In this document: positions 18,196 through 26,233 of the stretch, piece after piece
How the letters are laid out: the number at the start of each line of letters is the position of its first letter
Position numbering within the stretch: position 1 is the stretch's first letter
From: SKVR01 sp964453995
Lineage (GTDB): Bacteria > Bacteroidota > Bacteroidia > Bacteroidales > UBA7960
Assembly: GCA_964453995.1 (NCBI GenBank)
Contig: CAYVQC010000004.1
Location: 1 to 64,000 of the forward strand
DNA length: 64,000 bases
Reading direction: 5' to 3'
Made by a program: the position numbers and the translations under genes
The notes under the pieces: generated by a model
Seen by the model: the letters and a program-made list of their open reading frames with translations, nothing else
Databases searched by the model: none
Told to the model about the DNA's origin: nothing

Positions 18196-18458
18196 GGTGC
18201 ATGGAAAACAAACTGCCGTATAATTCAGCATATCCTCAGGACCAGATCAGACGGACAGATTTGGAGGAATATTTATCCCATCCTCAGCATAAAAGGAAGT
18301 CCAGGCTTCGGCATCCAGTGCATTCCGGGCGTTCGAAAACTCACGCCATGCATTTTGCAATTCTTCAATGGGATCGTATCTCTTTTCCACATTCAGGCAT
18401 CATGAAAAGAATATGGCCAAGATGAAAAGGATTGTAAATTTTTTTCCAGATTATTCAT
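18196..18458 (-). pseudogene. Broken lipoprotein gene with SnoaL/DUF4440-like domain, truncated by gap
   Basis: An ATG at 18458 reads MNNLEK and then loses frame at a run of seven A. With one more A the reading continues KKFTILFILAIFFS, stop, CLNVEKRYDPIEEL, then NAWREFSNARNALDAEAW and TSFYAEDGINIPPNLSV, stop, SGPEDMLNY into the gap. This is a lipoprotein signal (the first TGA falls where a lipobox glycine before Cys is expected) followed by a nuclear-transport-factor-2/SnoaL-like N-terminus. Two in-frame TGA codons and one frameshift in about 85 codons mean either a decayed gene or poor sequence at a contig end. The gap hides the rest. Confidence 0.55.
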
Positions 18459-18558
18459 AGCGACGGGCATTAGTGTTTTTTAATTGTACAAATAATTAGC
18501 AACAAATCCTGCTTTAAATACAAGGATAGGTAAATGGATCGAAGGTGAATTGCAGGAA

Positions 18559-19071
18559 TTAAGAGAATTTGCGGATGGTGCGCTCAACAGAGTTTTTTAT
18601 TCCGGGGCTTAACGATTCCAGGTAGTGAGGCTGGCAGAGGAAGGTAAGTTCAGATTGCAAGTCAGGATATTTCTCAGCAAGGCGGCAGATCATTCGAAAA
18701 GCAAAAACCCTTACAGAAGGAATCTTCCCCACCTGTTCCCAGATGTTCATGCACAGGTCAAACAGCTGGCCTTCATTTTCTTCAGGTATTTCCAGGTTTG
18801 AAAGAATCCGGAGCAGCTCACGCTGATGTCCGTCGCTCTTGCCATGGATGGCCTCTATCAAGGCAGGACAATGAACCTGCAAACGATGATCTCCCTGGTG
18901 CATGGCATGATAAAGCACCCATGCTGCACGCCAGCTTAAAGTTTCTTCATTTCGGAGAGCAATTCCTAGTGCTTGTTCAAAAATGGCCTCATCTGCATTG
19001 ACAAGGTCAATCATGTGATCTTTGGTAAAACGGCCAAGAAGTCGTTCCTTCAGTAAATCCTGCATCATCAT
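18559..19071 (-). CDS. All-helical HEAT-like protein of unknown function
   Basis: A 170-residue soluble protein predicted to be entirely alpha-helical. Paired helices with spaced Leu/Ala/Trp (for example LSWRAAWVLYHAMHQGD at about 45-61, RELLRILSNLE near 85-95, VRVFAFRMICRLAEKYP near 119-135) resemble HEAT or DNA-alkylation-repeat folds. No catalytic motif or signal peptide is visible. It is isolated, with the broken lipoprotein gene downstream and a 366-bp spacer upstream. The start at MMMQDLL has three consecutive Met codons, so the exact first residue is uncertain. I cannot assign a function; a protein-interaction scaffold is only an inference from the fold. Confidence 0.7.
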   Translation of the reverse strand: MMMQDLLKERLLGRFTKDHMIDLVNADEAIFEQALGIALRNEETLSWRAAWVLYHAMHQGDHRLQVHCPALIEAIHGKSDGHQRELLRILSNLEIPEENEGQLFDLCMNIWEQVGKIPSVRVFAFRMICRLAEKYPDLQSELTFLCQPHYLESLSPGIKNSVERTIRKFS

Positions 19072-19437
19072 CCTTTTTTAGAATGGGAACCCGGGGAGGC
19101 AATGCCCAAAAATAAAAAAATAAACAATGCAGGATTAATTCAGAAAAACAAATGAATCCCCATAAATACTGCATCCCCAAAAAGGAGCATCCCAACGGCG
19201 GCATGCAATACATCTCATTGACCATCCCTGCAGGAGCGATGCTACAACAGGGAAAGCCCCATCAGACCGCACCAAACAAAATTGCCTGACATCAAGGTCC
19301 AGCTGCAGAAAGAAAACTGCTGAGCATGACCATGGTTTTATGTGCGATCAAACCTCATTTTTTGGTTTATTGTTTAAGAATATATACAGAACATGCTCAG
19401 GAAAATCTGTTTAATCATCCCGTAGATTTTTACCAGA
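19072..19437. other. Intergenic region
   Basis: No supported gene. A 72-codon minus-strand reading crosses part of it but has no recognisable protein features. No terminator is obvious after the dioxygenase gene. Confidence 0.35.
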
Positions 19438-20394
19438 TCAGTCCTGAAACTCCTCAATATTGACCTGCACCGGAGTAAGCAGGCTTTCGATATAGTTGCG
19501 GTTGTTTTCTTCCCATGGGGGGAGTTTCAGTTCCTGCCCAAGCGTTTCAAGGGGTTCATCGAGGGTAAAGCCGATATCGCTGGTAGCCACCTCGAAGAGT
19601 ACGCCACCAGGTTCGCGGAAGTAGATAGAATGAAAATATTGGCGATCCATAACGGGTGAAACATTGAATCCACTGTCTACCAGTTGCTGCCATATTTCGA
19701 GCTGCGACGAGTCGTTGTGAGTGGCAAAGGCAACATGATGCACGGTTCCGCTACCTCCCAGCCCCCGCAGATCAAGTGGAGTGCAATCCACATCCACAAA
19801 ATTCCCTTTGCTGCTGTCGGGCGAAAAGCGGAAACGGTTGGTTGCTTCCTTTACAAGGGAATGATTCATGATATCGGTAAGCAGACCGGCGGTGCGTTCA
19901 TACCGCTCCAGGCTCAGGGTAATTCCATAAAAACCCTTGATGGCAAATTCTGTGGGTACCTGTCCGTAGGAAAACCCACGGCGTTGGTCTATGGTGTTGG
20001 CCACCAGCTCAAGGCCAAGTCCATCATAATCCTCGAAGTAAATAAAGGTTTCGCTGCCAAATCGCTCCCGGGGCTGCGTATAGGAAATGTTGAACCTGTC
20101 CAGACGTGTCATCCAGTAATCCAACGCACTGGTGGCAATGGAAAAAGAAGTTACCGTCATCTGCCCTTTGCCCTTGCGTCCCTTTCCTATTCCCCGGAAG
20201 GGGAAAAAGGTCATGATGGTTCCCGGGGCACCCGTTTCATCTCCATAATAGAGATGGTATACGTCGGGGGCGTCGAAGTTGATGGTTTTCTTCACCATGC
20301 GAAGTCCCAGTATACCGGCATAAAAGTCAACATTTTTTTGGGCATCTGATGTCATTGCAGTAATGTGATGCAACCCTGTGATGTGATTATTCAT
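19438..20394 (-). CDS. Ring-cleaving dioxygenase, VOC superfamily (MhqO-like)
   Basis: A 318-residue protein with two glyoxalase/VOC modules (about residues 2-140 and 145-300). Likely metal ligands are His in GLHHITAM near residue 8, His in GTVHHVAF near 215 and Glu in GVLFEVAT near 265, the usual 2-His-1-carboxylate set of extradiol dioxygenases. Relatives include MhqA/MhqO-type enzymes induced by quinones and catechols. I chose the ATG at 20394 (MNNHITGLHHITA), since VOC domains start right at this strand; an upstream ATG at 20436 would add 14 residues. A perfect palindrome at 20451-20470, just upstream, is a candidate operator for a quinone- or phenol-responsive repressor. Confidence 0.9.
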   Translation of the reverse strand: MNNHITGLHHITAMTSDAQKNVDFYAGILGLRMVKKTINFDAPDVYHLYYGDETGAPGTIMTFFPFRGIGKGRKGKGQMTVTSFSIATSALDYWMTRLDRFNISYTQPRERFGSETFIYFEDYDGLGLELVANTIDQRRGFSYGQVPTEFAIKGFYGITLSLERYERTAGLLTDIMNHSLVKEATNRFRFSPDSSKGNFVDVDCTPLDLRGLGGSGTVHHVAFATHNDSSQLEIWQQLVDSGFNVSPVMDRQYFHSIYFREPGGVLFEVATSDIGFTLDEPLETLGQELKLPPWEENNRNYIESLLTPVQVNIEEFQD

Positions 20395-20450
20395 AGCATA
20401 AAATATTTGTTTACAAGGGTAAACAGCCTTCATCACAAAAGGTTAGATGG

Positions 20451-20470
20451 TGCTATACCAGAGTATAGCA
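20451..20470. promoter_or_regulatory. Palindromic operator candidate upstream of the dioxygenase
   Basis: TGCTATAC-CAGA-GTATAGCA is a perfect 8-bp inverted repeat with a 4-bp spacer, 57 bp upstream of the dioxygenase start and 108 bp upstream of the divergent PLP-enzyme gene. Its size and symmetry fit a MarR-, PadR- or TetR-type dimer. No such regulator gene is in the window. Confidence 0.45.
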
Positions 20471-20577
20471 GGAAAAACGCATTTCTTCAGGAGATGGAGA
20501 AACACAATCAACTGACTGAAAAGCAGACTTCATAATAAATTATTCTTAATTTAGAAGCCCCGAAAAAAACCTACACC

Positions 20578-21558
20578 ATGGAAAAGTCCATTACAGCATT
20601 TGAACAGATCAAAAAGATTTCTCTTTCCAACCTCAACACGCCCGTAGAAGAATGTAAAAGAATTATCCGCAACCTGTCAAACGGTTGCAGAGTATTCATT
20701 AAACGTGATGATTTTATCGGGCAGCTGGTATGGGGCAACAAACTGCGCAAACTTGAGTATTCATTGGCAGAAGCGTTGGAGCAAGGTGCCGACACCATCA
20801 TTACCTGCGGTGCGGTGCAATCCAATCATGCCCGTATTACAGCGCAGGTGTGCAAACGGATGGGAATACGCTGTATTCTTGTTCAAAACGGCGATGTCCC
20901 CGCTATACCTCATGGTAACCATAAAGTAAACCTGATGCTCGGTGTTGAGATGCAATTTGTTTCGACACGCCAGGAACGAAATGCAAGGATGCAGGAAATT
21001 CATCGCACCCTGGAGAAAGAAGGCCGCCAACCTTATATTATTCCCCTTGGAGCATCCAATGCGACAGGATGCCTGGGATTTGTCAATGCTGTAAAAGAAC
21101 TTAAGCAACAACAGGTAGAAATGGGGATTCAATTTGATTACATTTTACATTCCACATCTTCCGGCGGAACCCAGGCCGGACTTGAAATCGGCAAGCGCCT
21201 TTTTGGACTGGACAAAACACGTATCATTGGAGTAAGTGCCGACAACACCAGGGAGCAGATTATTGAGCATGTGCTGGATTGCACCCAACCTGTGCTCGAA
21301 CATTTGGACGCCTCCTTTTCCATTGACTCCCGGGAGATCATTACCGAAACCGGTTTTGTGGGTCCGGGCTATGGGTTACCCTCAGAACAATCTGCAAAAG
21401 CACTGGAACGATTTGCCCGGGAGGAAGGAATTCTGCTGGATAACACCTATACTGCCAAAGCAGCAGCAGCATTGCTTCATTACCTGGACGAAAACAAACT
21501 TGATGCCGGCTCAAACATCCTTTTCTGGCATACCGGAGGAATTGTAGCCGAGCTCTAA
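20578..21558 (+). CDS. PLP-dependent D-cysteine desulfhydrase / ACC deaminase family enzyme
   Basis: A 326-residue fold-type II PLP enzyme. Lys55 in WGNKLRKLEY is the expected Schiff-base lysine. CGAVQSNHAR (about 80-89) holds the Ser-Asn-His phosphate/substrate loop, and SSGGTQAGL (about 196-204) is the glycine-rich PLP phosphate loop. These fit the ACC deaminase/D-cysteine desulfhydrase family; the two activities cannot be separated with confidence from sequence. The usual role is degrading D-cysteine or 1-aminocyclopropane-1-carboxylate to a keto acid and ammonia. It is divergent from the ring-cleaving dioxygenase with a shared 183-bp control region. Confidence 0.88.
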   Translation: MEKSITAFEQIKKISLSNLNTPVEECKRIIRNLSNGCRVFIKRDDFIGQLVWGNKLRKLEYSLAEALEQGADTIITCGAVQSNHARITAQVCKRMGIRCILVQNGDVPAIPHGNHKVNLMLGVEMQFVSTRQERNARMQEIHRTLEKEGRQPYIIPLGASNATGCLGFVNAVKELKQQQVEMGIQFDYILHSTSSGGTQAGLEIGKRLFGLDKTRIIGVSADNTREQIIEHVLDCTQPVLEHLDASFSIDSREIITETGFVGPGYGLPSEQSAKALERFAREEGILLDNTYTAKAAAALLHYLDENKLDAGSNILFWHTGGIVAEL

Positions 21559-21756
21559 GCAGCACAGGTTAACAGTTCCCCCGACCTCTCAACCTTTCCA
21601 CCCTTCACCCCTGCCCTGAACAGCTTCATCCTCTTTCATTATTTCAATTTCGAGCCTTGGTTTACCTTAGTCCGATCAATTCTGAAAGAGGTTTGTCAAC
21701 GCCAGCCAACTCAGTTTCGGCAGGCATTCACGCAAACCTCACACCCCTGATCTGAT

Positions 21757-22046
21757 TTTCCTCCAGTCCAACTGTCTGACAGGATCAGCTTCAGCATCTT
21801 TGAACAAGTGGCCGTATATACTTCATACAATTCGGGGAAAAGATCAAAAAGGCACCCCCGACAAGTTGGAAGGCATGATCGATCCTTCGCTCTTCTTTCG
21901 CATCAGCAGGAAATACATTGTACACATTGATGCTATCAAAAACAACGGTGGCCTGGTCGCGCAGCCGTGTAAAGCTCGAACTTAGCCCTACCACCGATAA
22001 TGAAATGGATACCACTGTAATTATTGACCGCATTTTTCCATTAACA
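21757..22046 (+). pseudogene. Remnant of a LytTR-type response regulator DNA-binding domain
   Basis: Three reading frames successively spell a LytTR domain. Frame A (about 21757-21840) gives DRISFSIFEQVAVYTSYNSG. Frame B (about 21840-21975) gives TPDKLEGMIDPSLFFRISRK followed by YIVHIDAIKN. Frame C (about 21960-22046) gives SRVKLELSPTTDNEM. The FFRISRKYIVHIDAI block is the hallmark of LytTR DNA-binding domains. At least two frameshifts and no intact receiver domain show a dead gene; the 200 bp before it hold no recognisable remainder. It abuts the 3' end of the convergent DUF3307 gene. Confidence 0.65.
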
Positions 22047-22757
22047 TCACATTTCCAGGAGAAAGTTCATGGCCAGCCCGGTTATCATAGCCAACCCTAT
22101 ACTGAGCAAGGTGCCAATGAGAAAATATTCTGTAAGCTTACGATCGGGATGTCCCTTAATATCGGCAAACCGGAAAATGGATTTGGCAGCAATAAGAAAC
22201 CCAATCCCTTCCCAACGGCCCGTAAGCACAAAGGCCAGAATAAAAAGTCTTTCCAGCATACCTATGTAACTTCCTGCATTTTGCAGGCTGTCATCGTTTG
22301 TTACTTTGGCAGCTTCGTACCAGCGGGAAACAAGTATGCGTATCATAATCGAAGCAGGCATGGTTACAAAAACGATCCCGGATGTGAATATGAGAAATTC
22401 AGCACTTTGAAAAAAACCCATAGGCACTTCCATATCCTGCCACCATAGTGTTATACCTGCCAGAACCAGCAAATGCAACAACTGATCAAGCAGAAAGAAA
22501 ACAGCATTCTTGCTTTTGGCCGAAAGATTTAACCGCATAATATCGATCAAAAGATGTGCAACGGTAATGATAAGAGCCGGCAGCCAAAAATTCAAATCCC
22601 ACACAAAGAGCATTACCAAAGCACCATGCAACAAAACATGCAGATACAAATGAACAGATCTGAGTTTTTTCTTTTGCTTGCTCTTCACCCAGGCATTTGA
22701 TTGTAGCACAAAATCACCTACTATATGCGCCAAAAACAGCTGCAGAAATAATATCAT
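22047..22757 (-). CDS. DUF3307 membrane protein
   Basis: A 236-residue polytopic membrane protein. The N-terminus LFLAHIVGDFVLQSNAWVKSK is the DUF3307 signature (His and Asp at the first helix), followed by about five more hydrophobic helices. Its ATG overlaps the TGA of the preceding satD gene by four bases (ATGA), so the two are translationally coupled. DUF3307 genes are commonly paired with SatD genes; the biochemical role is unknown. Conserved polar residues inside the first helix suggest a transporter or membrane enzyme, but that is inference. Confidence 0.88.
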   Translation of the reverse strand: MILFLQLFLAHIVGDFVLQSNAWVKSKQKKKLRSVHLYLHVLLHGALVMLFVWDLNFWLPALIITVAHLLIDIMRLNLSAKSKNAVFFLLDQLLHLLVLAGITLWWQDMEVPMGFFQSAEFLIFTSGIVFVTMPASIMIRILVSRWYEAAKVTNDDSLQNAGSYIGMLERLFILAFVLTGRWEGIGFLIAAKSIFRFADIKGHPDRKLTEYFLIGTLLSIGLAMITGLAMNFLLEM

Positions 22758-23374
22758 ACTTTTAATTTTTGGTTAATCATTTCTCGATACAGGATTTCCA
22801 ACTCCATAATTTCATCATAGAAGGCCCTTTTCTGGCGGGCACTTACAGAGGACTGGCTGATACCCAGCTTTTGGGCAAGTTGCACCTGAGTAAGCTGAGG
22901 TGCATCCATGCGGATGGTCACAAACTCGGCAGACAAGCGGCTCCACGAATCAACCGCTATCAGCGCGAGGCGAATACTCACGTTAAGTTGCCTGTTAATA
23001 TCAGCCCAGGGCGTTTCAAGGGCAAGCGAAATTTTCTCCTTCTTCAGGTTTTCATACCTTTCGCCTGAAAATATAAATGCCTCGCCATTACTTTCAGTAA
23101 TGCGCGATGCTGCATAATCCTTTTTGCCTATCCCAATGGCCATCCTTGCTCCTACTCCTGCTTTACTTTTCACCAGGGCTTTTATCCTTAGTGCCACCCG
23201 TAGAGCATCTGCCGGATCGGTTACCTCAAGCTGAAAAGCATCACCCCGGTATATATCCCAGGCTGCGGGATAGGGGCCGATCTGCTGGAAGAGATCTTTC
23301 AGAGGATCCATCCAGGTATCTGGGGTTTTTAAGTTGCGTGAACTGATTATGTCGCCTGTAATAATACTCGTCAT
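22754..23374 (-). CDS. SatD family protein with C-terminal HTH
   Basis: A 206-residue protein. The start MTSIITGDIISSRNL and the segment WDIYRGDAFQLEVTDP (about 46-61), plus RMAIGIGKKDY, match SatD-family proteins known from streptococcal acid-tolerance (sat) operons and widespread in Bacteroidota. The C-terminal part (about 163-185) has a helix-turn-helix, LAQKLGISQSSVSARQKRA, so it may regulate its own operon. The N-terminal half resembles a nucleotide-cyclase/GGDEF-like fold, by inference. I chose the ATG at 23374 because a strong promoter element ends four bases upstream; a start at 23410 would lie inside the promoter. Operon: satD-DUF3307 with ATGA overlap. Confidence 0.85.
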   Translation of the reverse strand: MTSIITGDIISSRNLKTPDTWMDPLKDLFQQIGPYPAAWDIYRGDAFQLEVTDPADALRVALRIKALVKSKAGVGARMAIGIGKKDYAASRITESNGEAFIFSGERYENLKKEKISLALETPWADINRQLNVSIRLALIAVDSWSRLSAEFVTIRMDAPQLTQVQLAQKLGISQSSVSARQKRAFYDEIMELEILYREMINQKLKV

Positions 23375-23378
23375 AATG

Positions 23379-23410
23379 CAAATATAGTCTTTTTTATGAA
23401 TAATAGCCAA
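23379..23410 (-). promoter_or_regulatory. Bacteroidota-type promoter of satD, apparently leaderless
   Basis: On the minus strand: TTG (23409-23407), a 20-bp spacer, then TATATTTG (23386-23379), matching the Bacteroidota consensus TTTG-N19/21-TAnnTTTG. Only CATT separates the -7 element from the satD ATG, so transcription should start at or next to the start codon. Confidence 0.65.
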
Positions 23411-23437
23411 TATTTATTAAAGAAACAATACGTTATT

Positions 23438-23479
23438 TTATTGCCTTACAAGTCGATATTTGACTATATTGCCTCATAA
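23438..23479. repeat. 28-bp-spaced direct repeats upstream of satD
   Basis: TATTGCCTTACAAG (23438-23451) and TATTGCCTCATAAG (23466-23479) match at 12 of 14 positions and start 28 bp apart, upstream of the satD -33 box. They are candidate binding sites, perhaps for the SatD HTH itself. Confidence 0.4.
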
Positions 23480-24133
23480 GTAAATAATAGACATCAATTA
23501 AGGATGCACCGGTTGATTTCAGACTTACTCAATCGGTAAAAAGCTGAACTTGGAGATCAAAGATTTTTTTACCCGGCACAGTGAGGGAAGCGTGTACAAC
23601 TGATTTGTTTTGGCTTGCCCCAGAATTGAAAATACCTGTGTTTTTTTCTTGTGACAAGTATGACTTAACGTTAAATACAGGCCTCACAAAACAATATTTT
23701 AAGTAACTTAGAGCACCGTTGAAAGGTCTTTATGTGCTTGAAAATTCGGCTCATGCACCACAGTTTGAGAAAACCCACAGGATAATAATAATGAAGGAAG
23801 ATGTGCTACAAAACAAAACCTGTCTTTCGGCCATGTCTGTCAGGTTCAGACAAAATGGGGATGAAGTCTAAAATGGAATTTATTATTTTGCAAAACATTA
23901 ACCCATTGCATCTTGCAAAGTAGAACCAAAAGATTGTTCATAATCGATCATTATGGTCTCAAATCCGGACATTAATCCCCAAAACCTCAAGTTAGACACC
24001 ACTTTGTCAAAATGATGTAAAAATCTTTGAATCAGAACTGTAATAAAAGTGGCACATATTTAGAGGTCAGCACATCACTATTCACTATACAAACAAATCA
24101 ACAATAACAACTAATCCAATAATCGACAAGCCT
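23480..24133. other. Long intergenic region before the serine hydrolase
   Basis: No gene supported on either strand. It contains a perfect TTAACGTTAA palindrome at 23664-23673 and a CATAAT/ATTATG dyad near 23939-23955. No clear -33/-7 pair is seen before the 24134 gene. Confidence 0.35.
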
Positions 24134-25837
24134 ATGAACAGAACATCATTTTATTATGCCATCGGCCTGGTAGTTTTCTCATTGCTGTTGTCGTGCAGCA
24201 ACACACCAACCCTGGCCCAGTCAACTTCAAAAGAAAAGAATGAGGCAGTGGAAGAACTCATCGAAGAGTTTAACAACACATCCACTCCCGGAGGGGCAAT
24301 TATGGTTATTCGCGATGAGCAGGTCATTTACGAAAAATCCTTTGGAATGGCCAACCTAACCCACAACATTCCCTTTGAAATTTCCACACCTACCAACATT
24401 GGCTCCACCACAAAGCAATTTACGGCTTATGGTATTGCCCTGCTGGAAGAGAAAGGTTTATTGTCCGTTGATGACGATATCAGGAAATATTTTCCTGAGT
24501 TGCCCGATTTTGGAGATACCGTGCGTATCAGGCATCTGATCTCACATACCAGCGGATATCGCGAATACATCAATTCATTGCTGATGGCGGGGAGACATAT
24601 TAATGACCCCATCAGGAAAGAAGAGATCATTATGATTGTCCAAAACCAACCTCACCTGCAAAATAAACCCGGAGAATTGTACAATTACAACAATACCGGG
24701 TATGCCCTTTTATCGATGATTATTGAAAAGGTTACCGATGAGGATTACGACACATGGATGCAGGAGAATGTTTTCCAACCCATGGGCATGACCCAAACTG
24801 TGGTTCGCACCCATCCCGGCCAGGTCATTCCCGGCAATGCCCAGGGGTACATTACGGTGGAGGAAGATACTTATAGGGAAGCCCAGGACATTTATGCCTC
24901 TACAGGGGCTGGCGGCATATATTCCACACTGCCAGATCTGGCAAAGTGGGTAAAGAATTTTTATAACCCCAAAGCGGGCACCGAAGCACTCATGCAGAAA
25001 ATCCAGACCCCCTTTATCCTCAGCACCGGCGATACCATGAGTTATGCCTACGGCCTGGCATTGGGCGAGTTGCACGGATTAAAATTGGTAGAACATGGTG
25101 GTGCTGACGTAGCACACCGTTCTATGCTAATGATGTTTCCCGAAATAAAAGGAGCAGTAATTACCCAAAGCAACAACAGCAATTTCCCGGGACAGATTTC
25201 ACGTAAGATTGCCGAAATATTCTTTGCCGATGTAATGGAAATAGAAAAAAACGAGCAAATGGAAAGTAAAGACCCTGAAGAGTTCGTTTACAATGTGGAA
25301 AAATTTGACGAACTGGCAGGCAGGTATGAGCTTGAAGCTGCTCCGGGTTTTATTCTGGAATTCAGAAGAGAAGACGACAAACTCATTACACAGGCAACCG
25401 GCCAAAATGCTGTGGAAGTATTTGCCAGCTCTGATTCCACCTTTTACCTGAAGGTTGTGGAAGCTTCGGTAACCTTCCATCGCAACGAAGAAGGCATTAT
25501 AGACCACATGACCCTGCACCAAAACGGCAACCACAGGGCTAACAGGATTTTCAAAGAACCCTGGAAACCCTCTGAAAAAGATATTGAGCAATACATTGGA
25601 AGTTATTTCAGCCAGGAGTTGGATGCCATGTATTCTCTTTCCCGCAATAGCGAAGAGGAACTTGTTCTGACCCATCGTCGAATGGATGACAAACCCCTTA
25701 AGGCAGAATCAAAAGATGAGTTTTCTGGCGACTTCCCCATTCCTAAAATAAAATTCATCCGCAATGAAAAGGGCGATGTTACCGGCTTTGAAGCTTCCAG
25801 CGGAAGATCCAAAGGAATTGTCTTTGAAAAACAATAA
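24134..25837 (+). CDS. Class-C beta-lactamase-like serine hydrolase lipoprotein
   Basis: A 567-residue protein with a lipoprotein signal (LLLSC, Cys21). The catalytic domain spans about 40-390: Ser91-Thr-Thr-Lys94 is the SxxK nucleophile motif, YNN (near 183) is the second box and EHGG (near 317) replaces KTG/HxG. This fits the beta-lactamase class C / D-peptidase / esterase superfamily. The C-terminal 170 residues form a lipocalin-like/DUF3471-type beta domain (AGRYELEAAPGFILEF, IGSYFSQELDAMYSL). Likely substrates are peptidoglycan peptides, D-peptides or esters; resistance function should not be assumed. It would be periplasmic or surface-anchored. An inverted-repeat element follows the stop. 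Confidence 0.9.
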   Translation: MNRTSFYYAIGLVVFSLLLSCSNTPTLAQSTSKEKNEAVEELIEEFNNTSTPGGAIMVIRDEQVIYEKSFGMANLTHNIPFEISTPTNIGSTTKQFTAYGIALLEEKGLLSVDDDIRKYFPELPDFGDTVRIRHLISHTSGYREYINSLLMAGRHINDPIRKEEIIMIVQNQPHLQNKPGELYNYNNTGYALLSMIIEKVTDEDYDTWMQENVFQPMGMTQTVVRTHPGQVIPGNAQGYITVEEDTYREAQDIYASTGAGGIYSTLPDLAKWVKNFYNPKAGTEALMQKIQTPFILSTGDTMSYAYGLALGELHGLKLVEHGGADVAHRSMLMMFPEIKGAVITQSNNSNFPGQISRKIAEIFFADVMEIEKNEQMESKDPEEFVYNVEKFDELAGRYELEAAPGFILEFRREDDKLITQATGQNAVEVFASSDSTFYLKVVEASVTFHRNEEGIIDHMTLHQNGNHRANRIFKEPWKPSEKDIEQYIGSYFSQELDAMYSLSRNSEEELVLTHRRMDDKPLKAESKDEFSGDFPIPKIKFIRNEKGDVTGFEASSGRSKGIVFEKQ

Positions 25838-25866
25838 AACCCATGACTCCCACCTGACATAAAACC

Positions 25867-26003
25867 TTAAAAAAAAGAGGCTGTCTGATAAACTGCATTA
25901 ACCTGTAAGCTGAGCTTGTCGAAATGCTTATTATACTAACACATAGTAAATATTTCGGATGGGTCAACGATTAGAAAATTGTAAGACAGCCTCTTTTTTT
26001 AAA
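25867..26003. repeat. Long inverted-repeat element at a convergent junction (copy 2)
   Basis: Left arm TTAAAAAAAAGAGGCTGTCT (25867-25886) and right arm AGACAGCCTCTTTTTTTAA (25984-26002) are near-perfect inverted repeats around a loop of about 97 nt. The loop contains CTGAGCTTGTCGAAATG, close to a TCGACAAGCTCAG-type dyad repeat seen in many bacterial genomes. The GAGGCTGTCT arm core is shared with copy 1 at 6487-6611. It sits at the 3' end of the serine hydrolase gene, with minus-strand genes converging. Confidence 0.6.
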
Positions 26004-26156
26004 CCAGAACGAATTTACTTCAGCATCTTCAGCATCCAAATCAGCAACCTTAACCCTTATTTTCTTTGTTTTCGTTTGCTTATCAGCAGGTCTGTTTTTG
26101 CATCGAACAACTAATTGCGCAGCCAGGTATTGCCCATTAGACTTAGGCAAAGACAT
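25971..26156 (-). CDS. Small uncertain ORF ending inside the inverted-repeat element
   Basis: A 61-codon reading with a protein-like basic/acidic middle (RPADKQTKTKKIRVKVADLD), whose last codons run into the right arm of the inverted repeat (RGCLTIF). No family is recognised. It could be a truncated remnant that lost its 3' end when the element arrived, or a chance reading. Listed because the 230-bp spacer otherwise has no content. Confidence 0.25.
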   Translation of the reverse strand: MSLPKSNGQYLAAQLVVRCKNRPADKQTKTKKIRVKVADLDAEDAEVNSFWFKKRGCLTIF

Positions 26157-26233
26157 AAAATCTTATCGGGAATATGGGCCTGAAACTTCTATTCGGGATA
26201 GCTTATGCTGTTTTTTATCAGGATAATAATTCA

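Noticed and set aside
18196..18458. Two in-frame TGA codons as UGA recoding (selenocysteine or Trp)
   Set aside because: Other genes here, for example satD, stop at TGA; neither TGA sits at a typical Sec or Trp position, and a frameshift is needed as well. Decay or contig-end errors are simpler.
10393..20462. Octamer TATACCAG at three intergenic places
   Set aside because: No common position relative to genes and only partial symmetry; chance is likely.
24134..25837. Antibiotic-resistance beta-lactamase
   Set aside because: Domain order with a C-terminal lipocalin-like part and an EHGG third box is that of esterase/peptidase relatives; resistance is not supported.
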